A DNA stretch of 64,000 bases from NCBI RefSeq assembly GCF_041381155.1, contig NC_091134.1:53951944-54015943 (forward strand). The letters run 5' to 3'. The notes below the pieces were generated by a model that was not told the origin of the DNA, made no database searches, and saw only the letters and a list, made by a program, of their open reading frames with translations. Origin of the DNA: Argopecten irradians (lineage: Eukaryota; Mollusca; Bivalvia; Pectinida; Pectinidae). Positions 1 to 13,500 of the stretch are shown here, one piece after another. The position numbers were made by a program, and so were the translations under genes. Position 1 is the stretch's first letter; the number at the start of each line of letters is the position of its first letter.

Positions 1-196
1 CTGGAGTATCGAGGATGGGATGCAGTCGGCAATTGATAACCAGTACATGTATAATATGCTAAACTATATGAATTGATGTGCAAATAAAATCACCAATCGT
101 TGGTAAATGGTAATTAACATCCCCTTTGTCAGTTATGTTGATTTGATACATACACTGATTTTTAAAAACTGTATTTGCCTCTTTGTCTTCATAAAG

Positions 197-3100
197 CCTG
201 GAGGGTCCGTTTCATTGGATCCAGCATGTGGAGTAACAAAAGGATGTTTCTCAGACTGCCAGGGCTCGAGCTGTTCTGTTCTTGTGACGTGGATGAATGT
301 TGACGATCAAAATGTCGAATTCGAGATAATTTCAAATGTTCCTGCAGGATCAGATAGCTGGGTTGCCATTGGCTTCTCTGACGACAAAAATATGGTATAT
401 AAGACAAAAATATTTTACAATTGGAATCGTTACTGTTAAACAAATCATCATGCAAAGTGAAGAGATTGAGGATAATGGCAATTCTACATTTATTTTTAGT
501 ACTCTGTCTGAAGTCTAAATGAGATCGGTAATTACATTTAAACAGCATATTTTTGTTTGTCATTCTTGGAGCATTAGTAAAACTGTAATACATTTGGGCG
601 AAATCTTAGAAGCGCTTCAATATGATTGACAATTAATATTCCCTAGGGATCAGACAGTGTAGTTGCCTGTGTCACTTCCGGTGTCGTGTCAGCCCAGACG
701 GGATATAACACCGGTACAAGATACGGAGCTCTCACCCCGGTGTGTATATAATACAAAAACACTTAATGTTGTCAGTTTTACTGTTCCGAACACCTGTCCT
801 TTCTTCATTGTCTTTAAACATGATAAATCTAAATATTTACTCCGAGTAAAATATATTCCCATCGTTCATAGTCAATGGGTTTATCAACGGATCAGTTGAA
901 ATATTTATAGATGCATTCAACGGTTGATATAGACTTGTATAGACTACTGATCATTAAAGATTATATAAATCTAGTCTAGTATGATATTGGTTGTTGCTTT
1001 GAAATTGAAACCTTCTGTGCGATCTTGTAGGATAACCTTGGTCTTTCCTCCGTTTCTGGGAGCGTGGTTAATTCTGTCCTGAACTGCAAGTTTACACGGA
1101 AGACCAACATTACTGGAGAGCCGACTTTCTATGATATCCGACAGAAGTGGCACCTCTTCTTTGCTCGGGGACCTGTGCTATCGGGTATGTTACAAAATGC
1201 CTAAAACTGTCCACATTTAGCTGGAAAATTCAAAACTTCGTGGGAAAAACTTAATAACAACGAATAATTCGTTGATGCATTCATGATGTAAGTAATCTGT
1301 GGAAACCGACATTTCCCCATTTTTTTATATCTCTGGCCAAACCACACATATACATACACATTGAAATAAGATAAGATAAATAATGAAATAAGGCTTGTGT
1401 TGTTCATCATTGTTTATAAATGGCACAATGCTTGAACAAATAAAAAATAAAATGTGTTTAATGTCACTTTCAGGAAATTTACGGAAACACACCCAGACAC
1501 CATTGATAAGCGATGGAACTGTTGATTTTCTGGGTGCCGATTTACAGAGTGCAGCAAAGCTGTCTTATATCCTGGTGGAAATCCACGGTTAGTCTTAATG
1601 CACAATCTGTAAAGTTCGTTTCCTTACCTGACATTCGCTACCTGTTTATAACTCAGATAATCTTAATATCACGATTCGATACCTGCCTGTCCCCTTTAGA
1701 ATTCGAAGGATTTAGCTGTTGTTTGATTACATAATCGGTAGAGAACCTGATTACCTACCCTGACACAATCTAGGGTGGTTTACGAAATTGATTTTTGATA
1801 TTAATCTTTCCAATACTTACGATGTTTGAGCGTTGTTTTGATCAACAGACAAGAATTTGCCTTATTCCATAAAATTGACGTATTCTTTAGATTTTGTTCT
1901 GCTTAATGTTTGTAATAGAAATTGGTTCTACATTTTAGGCTCCCTCATGGTTGTGGCTTGGGTTCTATTCTCTAGCATTGGTATCTTTGTCGCACGATAC
2001 CTCAAGCCGATGTGGCCCAACTCGACCATACTAGGACAGAAAGTCTGGTTCCAGGTAGGAATACCTGCGTATGTCATAGTGAAGTCTCGACTCCATTTGA
2101 CCTTTGACTTTTATTTGTTTGGCGGAGCAAAGAACAATAACTCATCGATGATGCCTTTCTCTATTATTAATTGAATCAATTGTTAAATTCATTTTGTGTT
2201 TGTATTACATTTGTGTATTTTGTTTGTATTCGTCATTTTTTTGTGCTGAAAAAGATGACATGTTGATATATTATTTTTTTTTCTAGATCCACAGAACGTG
2301 TATGGTGACTGTATTCCTTCTCACAGCTACATCCTTTGTTATTATATTCATAGAAGTCGATGGATATGCATCTGAGGTAAGTACAAGGATACTTTCGTCC
2401 ATAATTATATAACAAAGACATTGTAATCTGTGGAATAAATCGCGTATCATAAATTTCTTTTATAACGATTATGATGAAAAATCCTTCGGGAACGTTTGGC
2501 GTTATTCCAAAATGAAAAACTTTTCGTCCATGATACCATACAATACGTCGGGATAAAATTGGGATCCATGTCCCAGAACAATATCGATTTAAAAAAAATT
2601 CCCTTGCCAATTTTCCTGGCTTAACCCTAGACTTCCGATATCTGACAATGCAAACCGACTTTGATTTAAATCAAAGGACCATTGAACAAGTTTTGTTCGG
2701 ATATCTACTTGTACTACAATGAACTCACATGTTTTAAGACACACCTATCTAGTGATAGGTGGATTTCACTGTTAAGAATTCAAGACTAAACAAAAGTAAT
2801 ATGAATAATACACGTGGGTCATTTCACATGATATATAAATAATATTCTAAAAGCACGCAACTAAACTAATAATCCGCTGTTAACATCAATTCACTGCGAA
2901 GGTGAGACTAAATTAGACATCCATGGCGTCTTTGATACAGCATACAGCAACGATGATAACTGATTATTTTATGTTATAGGTTGGAATATCTGACGACAAC
3001 CATTCTTTTGCTCAATATCATCCCATACTTGGTATCGTCGTCATGGCGCTTACTGTTATAAATGTAAGTAGACTGTGCATTAACAAATGGTTTAAAGACT

Positions 3101-4981
3101 TATCGCATTGCACTTGTATAGCAGTGTTCTTATATCACCATTTCATTGATCATATCGGCATTTGTGTTTTTCGATATGCGAATCTTTAAACTTTTGTCTT
3201 TCCTTGATACTGATAATCCAGGGGTTCCGGTCACTTACGATCTTTACAACCCTGGACATTGTAAAATTGGAGGCAACAATACAGAAAATGTAATTTAAAG
3301 TTGTTTGGTGTACATCAAAAGAGCCGTATAACGGAAATATGTGATTGGCTGTGTGGCTTTGATATTGGTCGTCGCTATCTCTGTAGTCTTTAAAGGAAAT
3401 CTTTGCAGGACTGTGATTGGCCCAGATGTTTTCCACTGAGCTGCCTCCAATTTTACTATGAGAGAATCCCTGGAGTATCTAGGATGCTTAAGTACATGTT
3501 TATTGATAAAACGCACATTACATTTATACGCAACTAAAAGTGTGTTTCATTTGCTGTTATACAAATGTAACTTGCACAAAGTCGTTTGCCTTTCAGCCAT
3601 TCATTACATTATTTCGATGTGCGCCAACTGACAAGCGAAGACCTATCTTCAATTTCTATCATTGGTTTTTCGGGACGACGGCACATATAATGGCAGGCAC
3701 GTTTACTTTACTGACACTATATAAGTATACATACCTCTAAACTTGTATGTATGTCATGATGTTTTTAAAAATCATTTTTTATTGATTTTCAAAGTAGAAA
3801 CAAGATACAAAAATGAAACCAACTGGTTCAAAATTACTCTCATAATGTTAGAATGATATAAAAATGAATACAAATTTGCAATATAGATACTTTATGAATG
3901 CCATCTCTAAATTTCAGCTGTGACTATTGTGTTCGCCATGTATCTGGACAAATCCAATGTGCCAGAGAGTGCCAGATACATAGCCATAGCCTACATTTGT
4001 GTGTTCGTCTTCCTCGATTTGGTGTTGGAGATATATCTGCTGATACAGAGAAAAAACTCAAGTATGTATTTATTCATAGTGTTCTTTGTATATTGTCATC
4101 AGATAAAGGTTACATTCTTATCAAGTAAATCGAAACAGTGTTATTAATGAGATGATAAATCTATATCTAAACGAAAAAGTAAAAATAAAATATTTAAAAT
4201 TTGCAATCCTTAATAAGCACTATTGTGTTGCGACACTTGATCCGATACAAAATCTATTCAAAATACAATGTATTGATCAATAACATCTACTTTAAATGTG
4301 TAGAACATTAGACATTTTGATGATGCAAATCAAATTATTTTCGCATGCGGTAATTTTTTTCATATTTCGTGAGCAATAAAAATCTGCGAAAAATAATCAA
4401 CTAATCCACGATGCAAATTTTGGGCATGAAAACGCGAAAGTAAGTCATCGCAAAAAAGATGGTTTACATATTCAATGAATGGATTTTAGTCTATCATTTC
4501 TACTTTGTATTTTAGGTAAAACGTTTGACCTTGAGCTCAAGCGACATGATGCAGATGCATTGCCTGATACAGCGACGGTATCGCCCAAAACAGAGGTTAG
4601 TTCTGTTTGAATCAGCTACTTGACTTCAATAGCAACTATACCATAGGCTTGTTGTTAAATGTGTCAATCACAATATCAATTATCTGCTTCTGTATATGAA
4701 CTCAAAAATTTATTGAAAAAACAACGATTCGATTGTGAAAGAGATATTTCCTATTCTTAAATTTCTCCTGTTTAAGTATTCAATGAGAAAAATTGAAAAA
4801 AACCTGAATAAAATGTTATAGTAATTTTATGAGTCAATTCTGTGTTTATGATTTATTTTTGCCATTTTCATTGCAGGAGAGGGGTCCATTTGCGAAAGTT
4901 CTTCTAGCATTGCAGATACTGTCGATGACGGGTTTTGCTGTTGTTCTAATAGTCCTGATAGCAAGAGACTTGGACGATTGA
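197..4981 (+). CDS. DOMON-cytochrome b561 protein, ferric-chelate reductase 1-like (5' end probably off-window)
   Basis: Eleven exons join in frame: 197-394, 647-739, 1031-1184, 1474-1587, 1939-2054, 2287-2376, 2980-3063, 3597-3696, 3918-4061, 4516-4595 and 4877-4981 (TGA), giving 425 codons. Exons 1-3 encode a DOMON domain: CGVTKGCF with four cysteines, SDDKNM ending exon 1, and KWHLFFARG in exon 3. Exons 4-11 encode a six-helix cytochrome b561 domain with the four expected heme histidines in VEIHG, QIHRT, YHPILG and FYHWFFG. Family members move electrons across membranes and reduce ferric iron or similar acceptors; the substrate here is unknown. No reeler domain is visible. The acceptor before exon 1 (phase 0) implies an upstream signal-peptide exon outside the window. 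A contiguous hydrophobic reading from an ATG at 107 is possible but looks like T-rich intron. Intron 8 uses a GC donor. Closest relative in the window is the minus-strand gene at 27723-33476. Confidence 0.88.
3217..3485. repeat. Small inverted-repeat element in intron 7
   Basis: The stretch near 3253-3276 (CATTGTAAAATTGGAGGCA) is mirrored by TGCCTCCAATTTTACTATG near 3440-3458. The right end reads CCTGGAGTATCTAGGATG, which nearly matches the first bases of the window (CTGGAGTATCGAGGATG), so a second copy seems to be cut by the window start. Probably a MITE or similar non-autonomous repeat; the family is not identified. Confidence 0.4.
3697..3917 (+). other. GC-AG intron in the b561 domain
   Basis: The reading frame between the exon ending ATGGCAG at 3696 and the exon starting CTGTGACT at 3918 is kept only if the donor is CAG|GCACGT. 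The nearby GT at 3701-3702 would shift the frame. The homologous intron of the minus-strand paralogue (29282-29809) has a normal GT donor after the same CTGGCAG context, so the GC form is probably derived in this copy. Confidence 0.7.
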
Positions 4982-5294
4982 GTTCGAAACAGACCAACTA
5001 TATACATTTAGAGAAAGCATTCGATGTAATTAAGCATATAACGTATGTAGTTATGCAATTTACAGTCATATCATAATTAAAGTATGTATTGAGATATTTG
5101 TAAAAAATGTATTTTGAAAAACTACTTAACACGTATTTTCTCTATTGAAAATTCACGTACAATCTTCATTTAGACTTAAATTAGACCATTCGTAATTATA
5201 TTTCTATGCTTGTCTTCTATTTTTGAAATACAGTGTATGTCTGGTCTTTCTCATGTTTATATTATGTTTTGTTCATTTGTATATTACAGCTGAA

Positions 5295-5300
5295 AATAAA
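5295..5300 (+). terminator. Candidate polyadenylation signal of the first DOMON-b561 gene
   Basis: AATAAA lies about 310 nt after the stop codon at 4981, in an AT-rich 3' flank. It is the first canonical hexamer I see there; no cleavage site can be confirmed from sequence alone. Confidence 0.45.
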
Positions 5301-7008
5301 TATTTAATAGAAATAAACATTTTTGTTGCTATAGCGTGATCATCTGTTTCCATGGCGATGAGTAAACAACCTTCTATGGTTTATGTTTTGTCACTACCCC
5401 AAATTTCATTTAAGCTAAAATAATTTTTGGAACCAGTTCCGTTTAAGACAAATTAAGGTAGATTGGAGAAAGAACGATATCTAGAAAGTGTCCAAAGTGA
5501 TGACAATTGTCTAGAGATCTAGAAATATTGGTACTATTTATGAGTCCCGTTTATGGATATTTTACGCGTTATTCCAATATGAGACTCTTTATTGCAAGAC
5601 CACTATTCTGTATGGTGCCTTAATTATATCTTTCCTGGTATCAAGTGTTGTATTTGTCCGAGCTGATGAGGCAGAAATGTGATTTTGTTAAAAACATACG
5701 AAGACAGTTCGAATGGAATAGGTATGTATGAAATGTTTTCCTTGAATTGGACACGTAAATGAAGAAAAAAGTAGTTTTCATTAGGCAAAATTGAACACAT
5801 TTTCAAAACATATTTATCTTCAGACACAATGGCCCACTTAACATTGATTAATCTCTCATCCCGCATCTTTGAACCAATGCCAGTGACATCTTCCAGCATA
5901 GAAATTTAAGTTCCGGTATAAATAGGGAGTTTAACCGTCTTTAGCTATTCAAATGTACATAGAATCTATCAGGCCTAGCGCCAAAATCGGTTATAGTACA
6001 CAGATGTATGCAAATATATCACACAGAAAAGGTCACACGATATATCGGCTATAAAGAATAGGATAAAGTTTACCTCTGCATAAAAGATATCTGTTTATAA
6101 ATAATATCTGTGCTTGATCTCTGGGTGATTCTGTGTAGTCAGTGTCAATTGTACCCGATTCATGATTGATATCTTAGATGCATAAATGGTGCAGTATATA
6201 TAGCTTATAGAGAGAAAAGTTTACAACCAGATCGCTGAAGCAAACACATTATATCATGAATATGAGAGCAAACAAAACCATATTACTCTGGTATATCTGT
6301 TTTATCTGAAGTAAATCCTCCATTTCGAGAGCCACCTACGTATGCCATTTGTCACCACATTACGTTATCTATATAATAATACATTTTTCTCATTGTCGTT
6401 TTTGAAAGAGTTAAACGTTAATAGTTTTGCATATGCGTTATAGATGAAAGTGTCAATAAAATGTTTGCACATTTGTAATCAGGAAAACAGCATGATATTA
6501 CAATGCAAGTTACCTGTGTACCTACTGCTTCTATTGATAATATTGCAAATGGAATGACGTCGGTTGTGTTTTTAATCTTAAAATTATTTTTGAATTATCC
6601 AAGTAAACACTTGATAACATAGTAATCCTAAGCTTGCCTCTATATCAATACCCTCCTCTGAAGACAAAAACGACCTCATGATATAGAATTAAATATAGAA
6701 AATACAAAGGAAAGAAATATTTTAATAATGTTGAATGTAATACACCTTTCGGCGAGTGGAGGCCGAATGCGGAAGTAGACTTTCAAAATGTCATAAATTT
6801 TGATGTATAAAAATAGTTAATATAAAAATATATTTTACAATAGAAGACATGCGAACCAAGGTTTTGTTGTATGGAATAATAAAGGAATATCAATATTCAG
6901 TTAGAAAGCATTGGCGTTAAAATGAGATCACCCAAATACTCTTGCATGGAGAGAGTTTATGAAGGTTTTATAAAATGTTCTATATTCTTTTCAGATTAAT
7001 AAAATATG

Positions 7009-7143
7009 TTACCTGTTAGTGATCGAGATCGGGTTATCTCAGTCGAGGGCTAAGATTTTGTAACATAATAACAACCGAGGAATGCTACAAAATTTTAGCC
7101 CGAGACTGAGATATTCTACCCGATCTCGATCACCTACAGGTAA
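7009..7143. repeat. Long imperfect palindrome, MITE-like
   Basis: The left arm starts TTACCTGTTAGTGATCGAG and the right arm ends CTCGATCACCTACAGGTAA. The arms are about 60 nt with a loop of roughly 15-20 nt, so the whole unit can fold into one hairpin. Further matched blocks are GATCGGGTTATCTCAG against CTGAGATATTCTACCCGATC. No target duplication is clear. Probably a short hairpin-type MITE; no family is recognised. Confidence 0.65.
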
Positions 7144-7615
7144 TAAATTTTTTTTCTCGTGCCTCTTAATATATAACAAAACCCATCTATACGCGTTCAG
7201 AGCGTGAAATTATCCCGCCTCCTGGTTCAAAGCCGATTAACCATTTCGTCTGCGCTTCGAATTCATTCATTCCGCGTCAAACTATTGATCGGTTATAAAT
7301 CGTATTTAATATACTCAATATTACTCGCTTGCAGATCCAATATCTATAGGTACTTCAGACATTATGTCATTCTGCTTCTAAGACGGTGATCAATGGCCGA
7401 GTGACAGCTGAAAATTCAAAATAAGGTTTCTCTTCCTTGACACATTTGGTATTGCTATTGGACGGAAATTGGCCATTGATGTTCTATTTACAATGTATAA
7501 CAACAAGTGATTAATAGTAAAATATGTTGTTATCACCTGATGATGGTAAGCGTTGTCGTCCATGCCCCATCTTCTCATCCGTCTACTTTGTTATTTAATC
7601 CCGTCATTATGTTAA

Positions 7616-8014
7616 AGGCCCATTACCTTTCCGGAGCAATATATAAAGGTTTCTTACCAACATTAATAACACCAGAAAATGCATACCGATGATCTAAAAT
7701 AAGGTTACGACACCAAACATATGCAAGATTTCCTGCGTAATATATGAAAACAGTGGAGAGTCAATTCGCTGTTTTGCCGTCTGGCGCAGTGATAGTCGAC
7801 TACCGCGCGGTATTTAGGACGACGGCGGGAAACATAAGACGACCCGCGTTATGAAAATAAACATTTTATTTATTTTAATCAAATCGTTCATAAGGTGATG
7901 ATAAATGTAGTATAAACGGTAAGTTAATAATTTTAAGGACTCTACAAAATTATCGATCTTGTTTTACATTCCCATTTTAAAAATTAAAAGCCGTTTCGGA
8001 AAGGTAGTGGGCCT
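7616..8014. mobile_element. TTAA-flanked MITE, family A
   Basis: The 399-bp element begins AGGCCCATTACCTTTCCG and ends CGGAAAGGTAGTGGGCCT. The two are inverted repeats with one mismatch over 18 nt. Both sides carry TTAA (7612-7615 and 8015-8018), as expected for a TTAA target duplication of the piggyBac or Sola3 type. It has no transposase, so it is non-autonomous. A second copy lacking its left end lies at about 36720-36965. The superfamily call rests on the target site only. Confidence 0.75.
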
Positions 8015-8362
8015 TTAATATTTTTTTTAAATATGTCAATTTATCTACAGACGTTGATAGCTAATTAAACTTTTTCTATCGACAAACACACGGTCAACGT
8101 GCCTTATATGTTGATTTTGTGATATTGTTTTTGCAGATGACGTGGATCTTTATGTGTATCCTTATTGCTTGGGTTTACACAGAGGTAAGATATGGTCTAA
8201 CGTACAGCAATGAAACGATGTCTTCCTGAAATACGTACGCAAATAAATTTTAACTTTATATGTGTCAGTTCTTGATTTAAATCTCTAATTACAATTTTGT
8301 TTTGTTTCTGGTAATTTTGCTCCAAGTTCTGAACGAAATTATGACTTTCAATTAATTTTCAA

Positions 8363-8567
8363 TGACATAGCTAACTTCTCGTCCACAACAATGGCAAAGC
8401 TAACTACTCATCCATTACAATTACATAGCTAGCTACTCATCCATGAAAATTACATAGCTAACCCACTCATCCATGACAATTACAAAGCTAGCTACTCATC
8501 CATGAAAATTACATAGCTAACCACTCATCCATGACAATTACAAAGCTAGCTACTCATCCATGACCAT
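8363..8567. repeat. Minisatellite with units of about 30 bp
   Basis: Roughly seven imperfect units alternate around CTACTCATCCATGAAAATTA and CATAGCTAACCACTC. It lies in the first intron of the broken DOMON gene. The sister gene's intron lacks it, so it expanded after duplication. Confidence 0.75.
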
Positions 8568-8641
8568 TACGCTGCTAAATACTCGTAAAATGTTGGATTA
8601 CAGTACTTGCTACTTTATGATTTTCTGTGCGACCTTCTCGT

Positions 8642-8664
8642 TATATATATATATATATATATAT
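8642..8664. repeat. (TA)n microsatellite
   Basis: An uninterrupted TA run lies about 10 bp upstream of the broken DOMON exon's acceptor (TCTAG at 8671-8675). It occupies the region where the branch point and pyrimidine tract would normally be. Confidence 0.9.
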
Positions 8665-10504
8665 GTAACATCTAGCCTACCACTGGGGTCGTGCCGCCAG
8701 ATCCGGCCTGTGGGACTACAAGGCGTTGTTGGCCAGCGGTGTGTCCTTCCACAGGCTGTAATGACTTCCAAATCAGTTGGTCTTTCGAATGAGAGTGGAG
8801 TATGTTGGTCAAGGTGACCATTATATTGCACTGGGTTTCTCAGGAAACAGGCAAATGGGATTTTTTTTAATTTGTTATTAAACATTCACAACAATATAAA
8901 ACAAAAAATGTATGCTATTTACAAAAAATGTAAACTTATTACAAGAAATTACAACATTGCTATGCATGATTTGGTAAACTACCATTGATTAATCGTCAGT
9001 GAATCAAACTACCATTTTTACTGTTTAATGGGAACGGAATTCAGATATCAAGATTTTTCATTACACATCTAATGTTTTGAATTGATCAGACACTTTCATT
9101 CTATCAGGCAAGGAGCAACATCGTCATGTGTCGGAGTGATCGGAGCTCTAAGAATGTCGAGCTCGGCCACACTACCGCTGATCAAAGGTACTTCTCTTTA
9201 CCAGTGAGTACTCTGAATTATCACTCTAATTTGTATTCGGCAATTATTTTAAAGATACATGTACACTGTATAAAATTCCATTTTTAGTGTTATAACAATG
9301 TTCACTTATTCACTGGATGTAGTAATAGTGTGTCCTTTAGTAAAAAAACAAAGCAAAACAATAATAAAATAAATTAATTTAAAAAGGGATGCCTTCCATT
9401 CCCTGTTCATGGCTAGGGACACAAAACATATCTCTAAAAACCTATCTAATAAAATAAGGTGGTAAGATTGCAAACCTTTTTTTGATACAACACTCTTTGA
9501 AATGTCACTAGTGATAAACCAACAAGGTCTTAACAAGGTCAAACTACTTCAAATGTCTTATGTAAGTTTATTTGTTTATTTAGCATGTAGAAATTGCAAT
9601 TTCCTTGATTCCTTGAACCAAATATATCTTATTCTGAGAACTTTGAATGAAACTTATTGTCTCCTTTCGCTCCGCTATATTATTTTAGCTTGATAAATTA
9701 ATTGCCATTACCATCGTATTCTATTCTTGTCAATACAAACTGATTTCAGACATATGCTCGACTCCGGAACACGGCTTTTAGCGTCAACAACATCACCACG
9801 TGTTCTTTTGATAGGATCATAAAACCTGGACGGGTTAAAACCAATAATGTGGGGAGTCTTACCAAACCTTTCTACCTCTTACGTGCATGGGGACCGGTGA
9901 CAAGTAAGAAAGTGTTTTCAAATTATAACAGGAAAAAATCAAAACAAAGAAATATATATATATAATTTACTTTCACACACATGAAGAATTAAAAACAGAT
10001 ACAATATCCCTTTTTGTGACATAATATACAGGATATGTATAACCCGTCATTATGAATGTGGTCGAATTTCCAGTTTAAATAATGCTTTATCTGAAAAAGG
10101 TTTTAAGCCAATGTATTTACCTATTCATTTATTAATCAATTTTTCTCTCACATAATGATTGATGACTATCAATTATTATTCATTAGAGTTATGTAATAAA
10201 GTTTTTTCCGACGCTTACTATGGATTCCGTTAAAGCTATAAACAACCATACCGTGGAAGTATTTAAGTCGTACTTTCTTCAACAGACCAAATGTAATTGT
10301 GACTTGAAATTACACATTTATATTGGTTCAGAAAAAAAACTTGTAGTCTTTATTCTCATTTTAACAGATGGTACACCTGTCCAGCATATCTCTAGAGGAT
10401 CGTCTGTCGTTGCTTTCTCCGCCGCCGGACATTCTGTGCTCTCAGCAACTACAACTATTGGCGGATGCCTCGTGATGACCGTTCTGATTCTCCTGTTACC
10501 ATAG

Positions 10505-13500
10505 AAACCGTAACTAACTTCCACCAACTTTCCATCGGATGTCAAGGTTACCAATTTGTTCCCCCTGTTACCACACGCTGGTCTCATGGAAACCCACCTT
10601 TACCTCCAGACTCCCAAAAAGAAAATGATTTGGGGGAGGTTTCCTGGTTACTAAATTGTTATTTATATTTTAACAGGAGTGAGGGTAACCAAGCGGTCAT
10701 CATGTCATATTTCTGTCAAACAACGGAATGTCCTTATTACAATCACATCATCTCTCTAGTATATAGTAACTTTATATTCATACTGTTTATAGCTATACAA
10801 TTGCTTTCTCCTGAAGGTGATTTCATTATATCTGAATCGCTGATCATCGCATTTTAGAAGAATGCATTATTTTATCAAAAACTTGTCATTATTAATTACT
10901 ATTTTTTATTACTTCCTCAACTATAAAACATCATTTAGACAACCCTCAGCGAAAAACAATCAACAATAATTAAATCATGATAATTCAATTCAATTTTGTC
11001 TTTAACGAGCATTTTTATTGGTTAAACAATTCACTTAATCAACCAATAAAGGAAAACAAAATGGTGCCTCCTTTTGTTACGTCGCTTCTGATCGGCTGAG
11101 ATAACGGCGTAATGATTTCATAGAAAAAGAGTCCAATATGAATTTGTAATTTTTATGAGATGAGCCGTAGGAAATTGAATTATTAGGATTAATTTGAATA
11201 AATTTGTTATGTTATGGAGTTTCAAAAGTAAAATCTGGGATTAGATGGAAGTAACATTCATTTAAGATTATATATATATATAATATACAAGAATTACGTT
11301 TTCCTGATAACGTTTTCATGTCATCCTCAATACAAACCATATCCCAATTTACGATATTACTTTTACATCTTTTGTATTTGTATCTTTTTGTTTGTTTGGA
11401 AATTAAATCATTGATACTTTTTGTTGTTGTCTTATATAATATTGAATCAGATAAATTGATACTACCGGGATGAATCCAGCAACGATACTGATTTCACGAG
11501 GTACGAATTAATTTGTGCATAATCTTTCCCATCAGGTAATTTAAATCATTGGCAATGCCTGTGTAATATTTTAAAATTACCTTTATGTATAATAATGAAC
11601 TTTTGACAATTTTACTATAAGACAAGGATTTATCACCAAACAAAAACAGTTCGACTGTTTTAATCGGAATATATCATTACAAACCATATGAAGAATCATT
11701 ACACAAATAATGCATTCTTTGTGTGAAGCATGTTTCTGTTGAAACGTACCACAATAAAACACAATTTGAACAGTCGCATGGCATTATTTCAAAACTACTT
11801 TTATGAAAATCGCTGCGATTGTAACCAACTATGTTAAGCTAAACTGTGTTTATTGTAAATTTAAAAAAAAAATGAAATGCAAGCATTTTCAATCGGTATC
11901 GTCGTCCTTATAATGGTCTTACTTAAACAATTATCTTACACTTAAAAGTGGTTTCTTATTGATATATTCTATTCATTTTATTTTATAATATTTTACTACA
12001 ATTTCAACTCCCACAATCGGTACATATGGTACATATTGTTTCATTTATAAGCTGATTGGTTTCAATGTATCTATGATATGTGATTGGTACACGTTATTTT
12101 AAAGATTTTAGTAACATAATATACATAATGGTGACTAGAGTTATCACAACAAAATTTCAGAAGGGATACAAAGTACCAATTATACATTAAGGTAGATATT
12201 ATCTATCAATATGTATGTGTACACGAAGGGATATGAACGGAAACTAGCGATGTAGTGGCGGGGTTGATAATAGGTCAGGCGCATCACCATTGCTCCTCTT
12301 GCCATCGACAGTGTCAGGATTGAAAGGTACGTTAGCAATCTATTAACATTGTATCTATACAAATATATGTTACTTACAACTCAGCATTTAAAAAAGAACC
12401 AAGAAAAGTTTCAAAATATATTTCAACTTACGATTATAAAGATTGAAAACCATTCTTTAATGCATTTAGCTGTGCTGTAGGCTCGATGCACACTGATTTA
12501 AAGCACTGAACTTAGTATTTAACTCAACAATGTCTAGGAAATATTTGTTTGATATCAGACTTTTTCATTTTAAAACTCACAGTGTGATACTTCGTTCATG
12601 TAACTGTCATTTTTACATGGCACCTTTTATACATTAGAAACACATTGTGGTCTGCTAGTAATAATTTAAACCAACTTTTTTCACGACTACTAAATTAGAT
12701 TAACATTCGTGGACTTAAGAATCAAATACAAATTGTTTTCAATATAAATGATGTAGATATCAATATTTGAAATAAATTTTCGCGAAATTACTTGGATTGC
12801 GAGATTCGAGAGGAGGAACTCGACTCATATCAGCTCAAGTAAAGGTGGTATTTGCTTTCTTTTCTTAGATTTTTTCGTGACTTATCCCTATCTAATCATG
12901 ACAGTGTGAACACCTGACAGAATTGAGCTAGCATTTGGTTTTGAATTGTTATAATATATTATGAATATATGACGACTGTATCATAACAATTTCTACTTAA
13001 GGTTAGGCCTTTGTAGTGAGTAGTATAATATGCTACCTATGTCTGGCTCATTTTCACCATCGTGGTATAAAGGTTTCTCCCAGCCACGTCATCCAGATAC
13101 AACAGCTAATATATCCGTCATTATACATTGATGACCTTCAGACTGGGGTATACAGTCAGCTGAAACAGGAATAGGATTAGTGAATATGTTACATTATAAT
13201 TACGTGCTGGGCCTCCTAGTATCCGGCATACTGAAATAAAGAGAAGCATTTGAGGTAAGGAGAGCGTGAATCGCCGTCTAATACAAATAGAGTTTATCAG
13301 ATCCTTCACTGTTTACATATATCAGAAGCTGTTTGTCGATCATCCCAGCTAGCTGCATTCACCTACCCATTTTTCCTATTTACATTTTTATATGTTAATA
13401 TATGTATGGCTGATCCTACCTTACTAAAGGGAAAATGCTCGCATTTGGAAACAACGTTTACCAAGATATAATAAGTTTGTTATAAACACCAGCATATATA

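Larger units (their letters stand above)
5301..8136. other. Intergenic stretch without recognisable genes
   Basis: No exon with coding character was found on either strand. The stretch holds an inverted repeat at 7009-7143 and a TTAA-flanked MITE at 7616-8014. From about 7345 on, it is homologous to sequence upstream of the intact GPI-type gene (about 13770-14213), so it belongs to the duplicated unit of the neighbouring genes. Confidence 0.6.
8137..10504 (+). pseudogene. GPI-type DOMON gene, broken in the DOMON exon
   Basis: Exons match the intact sister gene at 14214-16440. They are a signal-peptide exon 8137-8184 (MTWIFMCILIAWVYTE), first DOMON exon 8676-8857, second 9108-9203 (IVMCRSD...NVELGH), third 9750-9903 (NITTCSFDRI...YLLRAWGP) and last 10368-10504, ending in a hydrophobic tail (TTTIGGCLVMTVLILLLP) typical of a GPI signal. 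The first DOMON exon has lost 25 nt after CAGTTGGT relative to the sister (182 against 207 nt), which shifts the frame. Its donor also reads ATG|GGATT instead of ATG|GTAAT. The other exons remain open with good splice sites, so decay seems recent, or a transcript skipping this exon (phase 0-0) could persist with half a domain. Confidence 0.72.

Noticed and set aside
107-196. ATG at 107 as the start of the first DOMON-b561 gene
   Set aside because: The contiguous frame before 197 is T-rich and includes a plausible acceptor (TCATAAAG|CCTGG) at the same phase as every other first DOMON exon. A separate signal exon upstream is more likely, though not proven.
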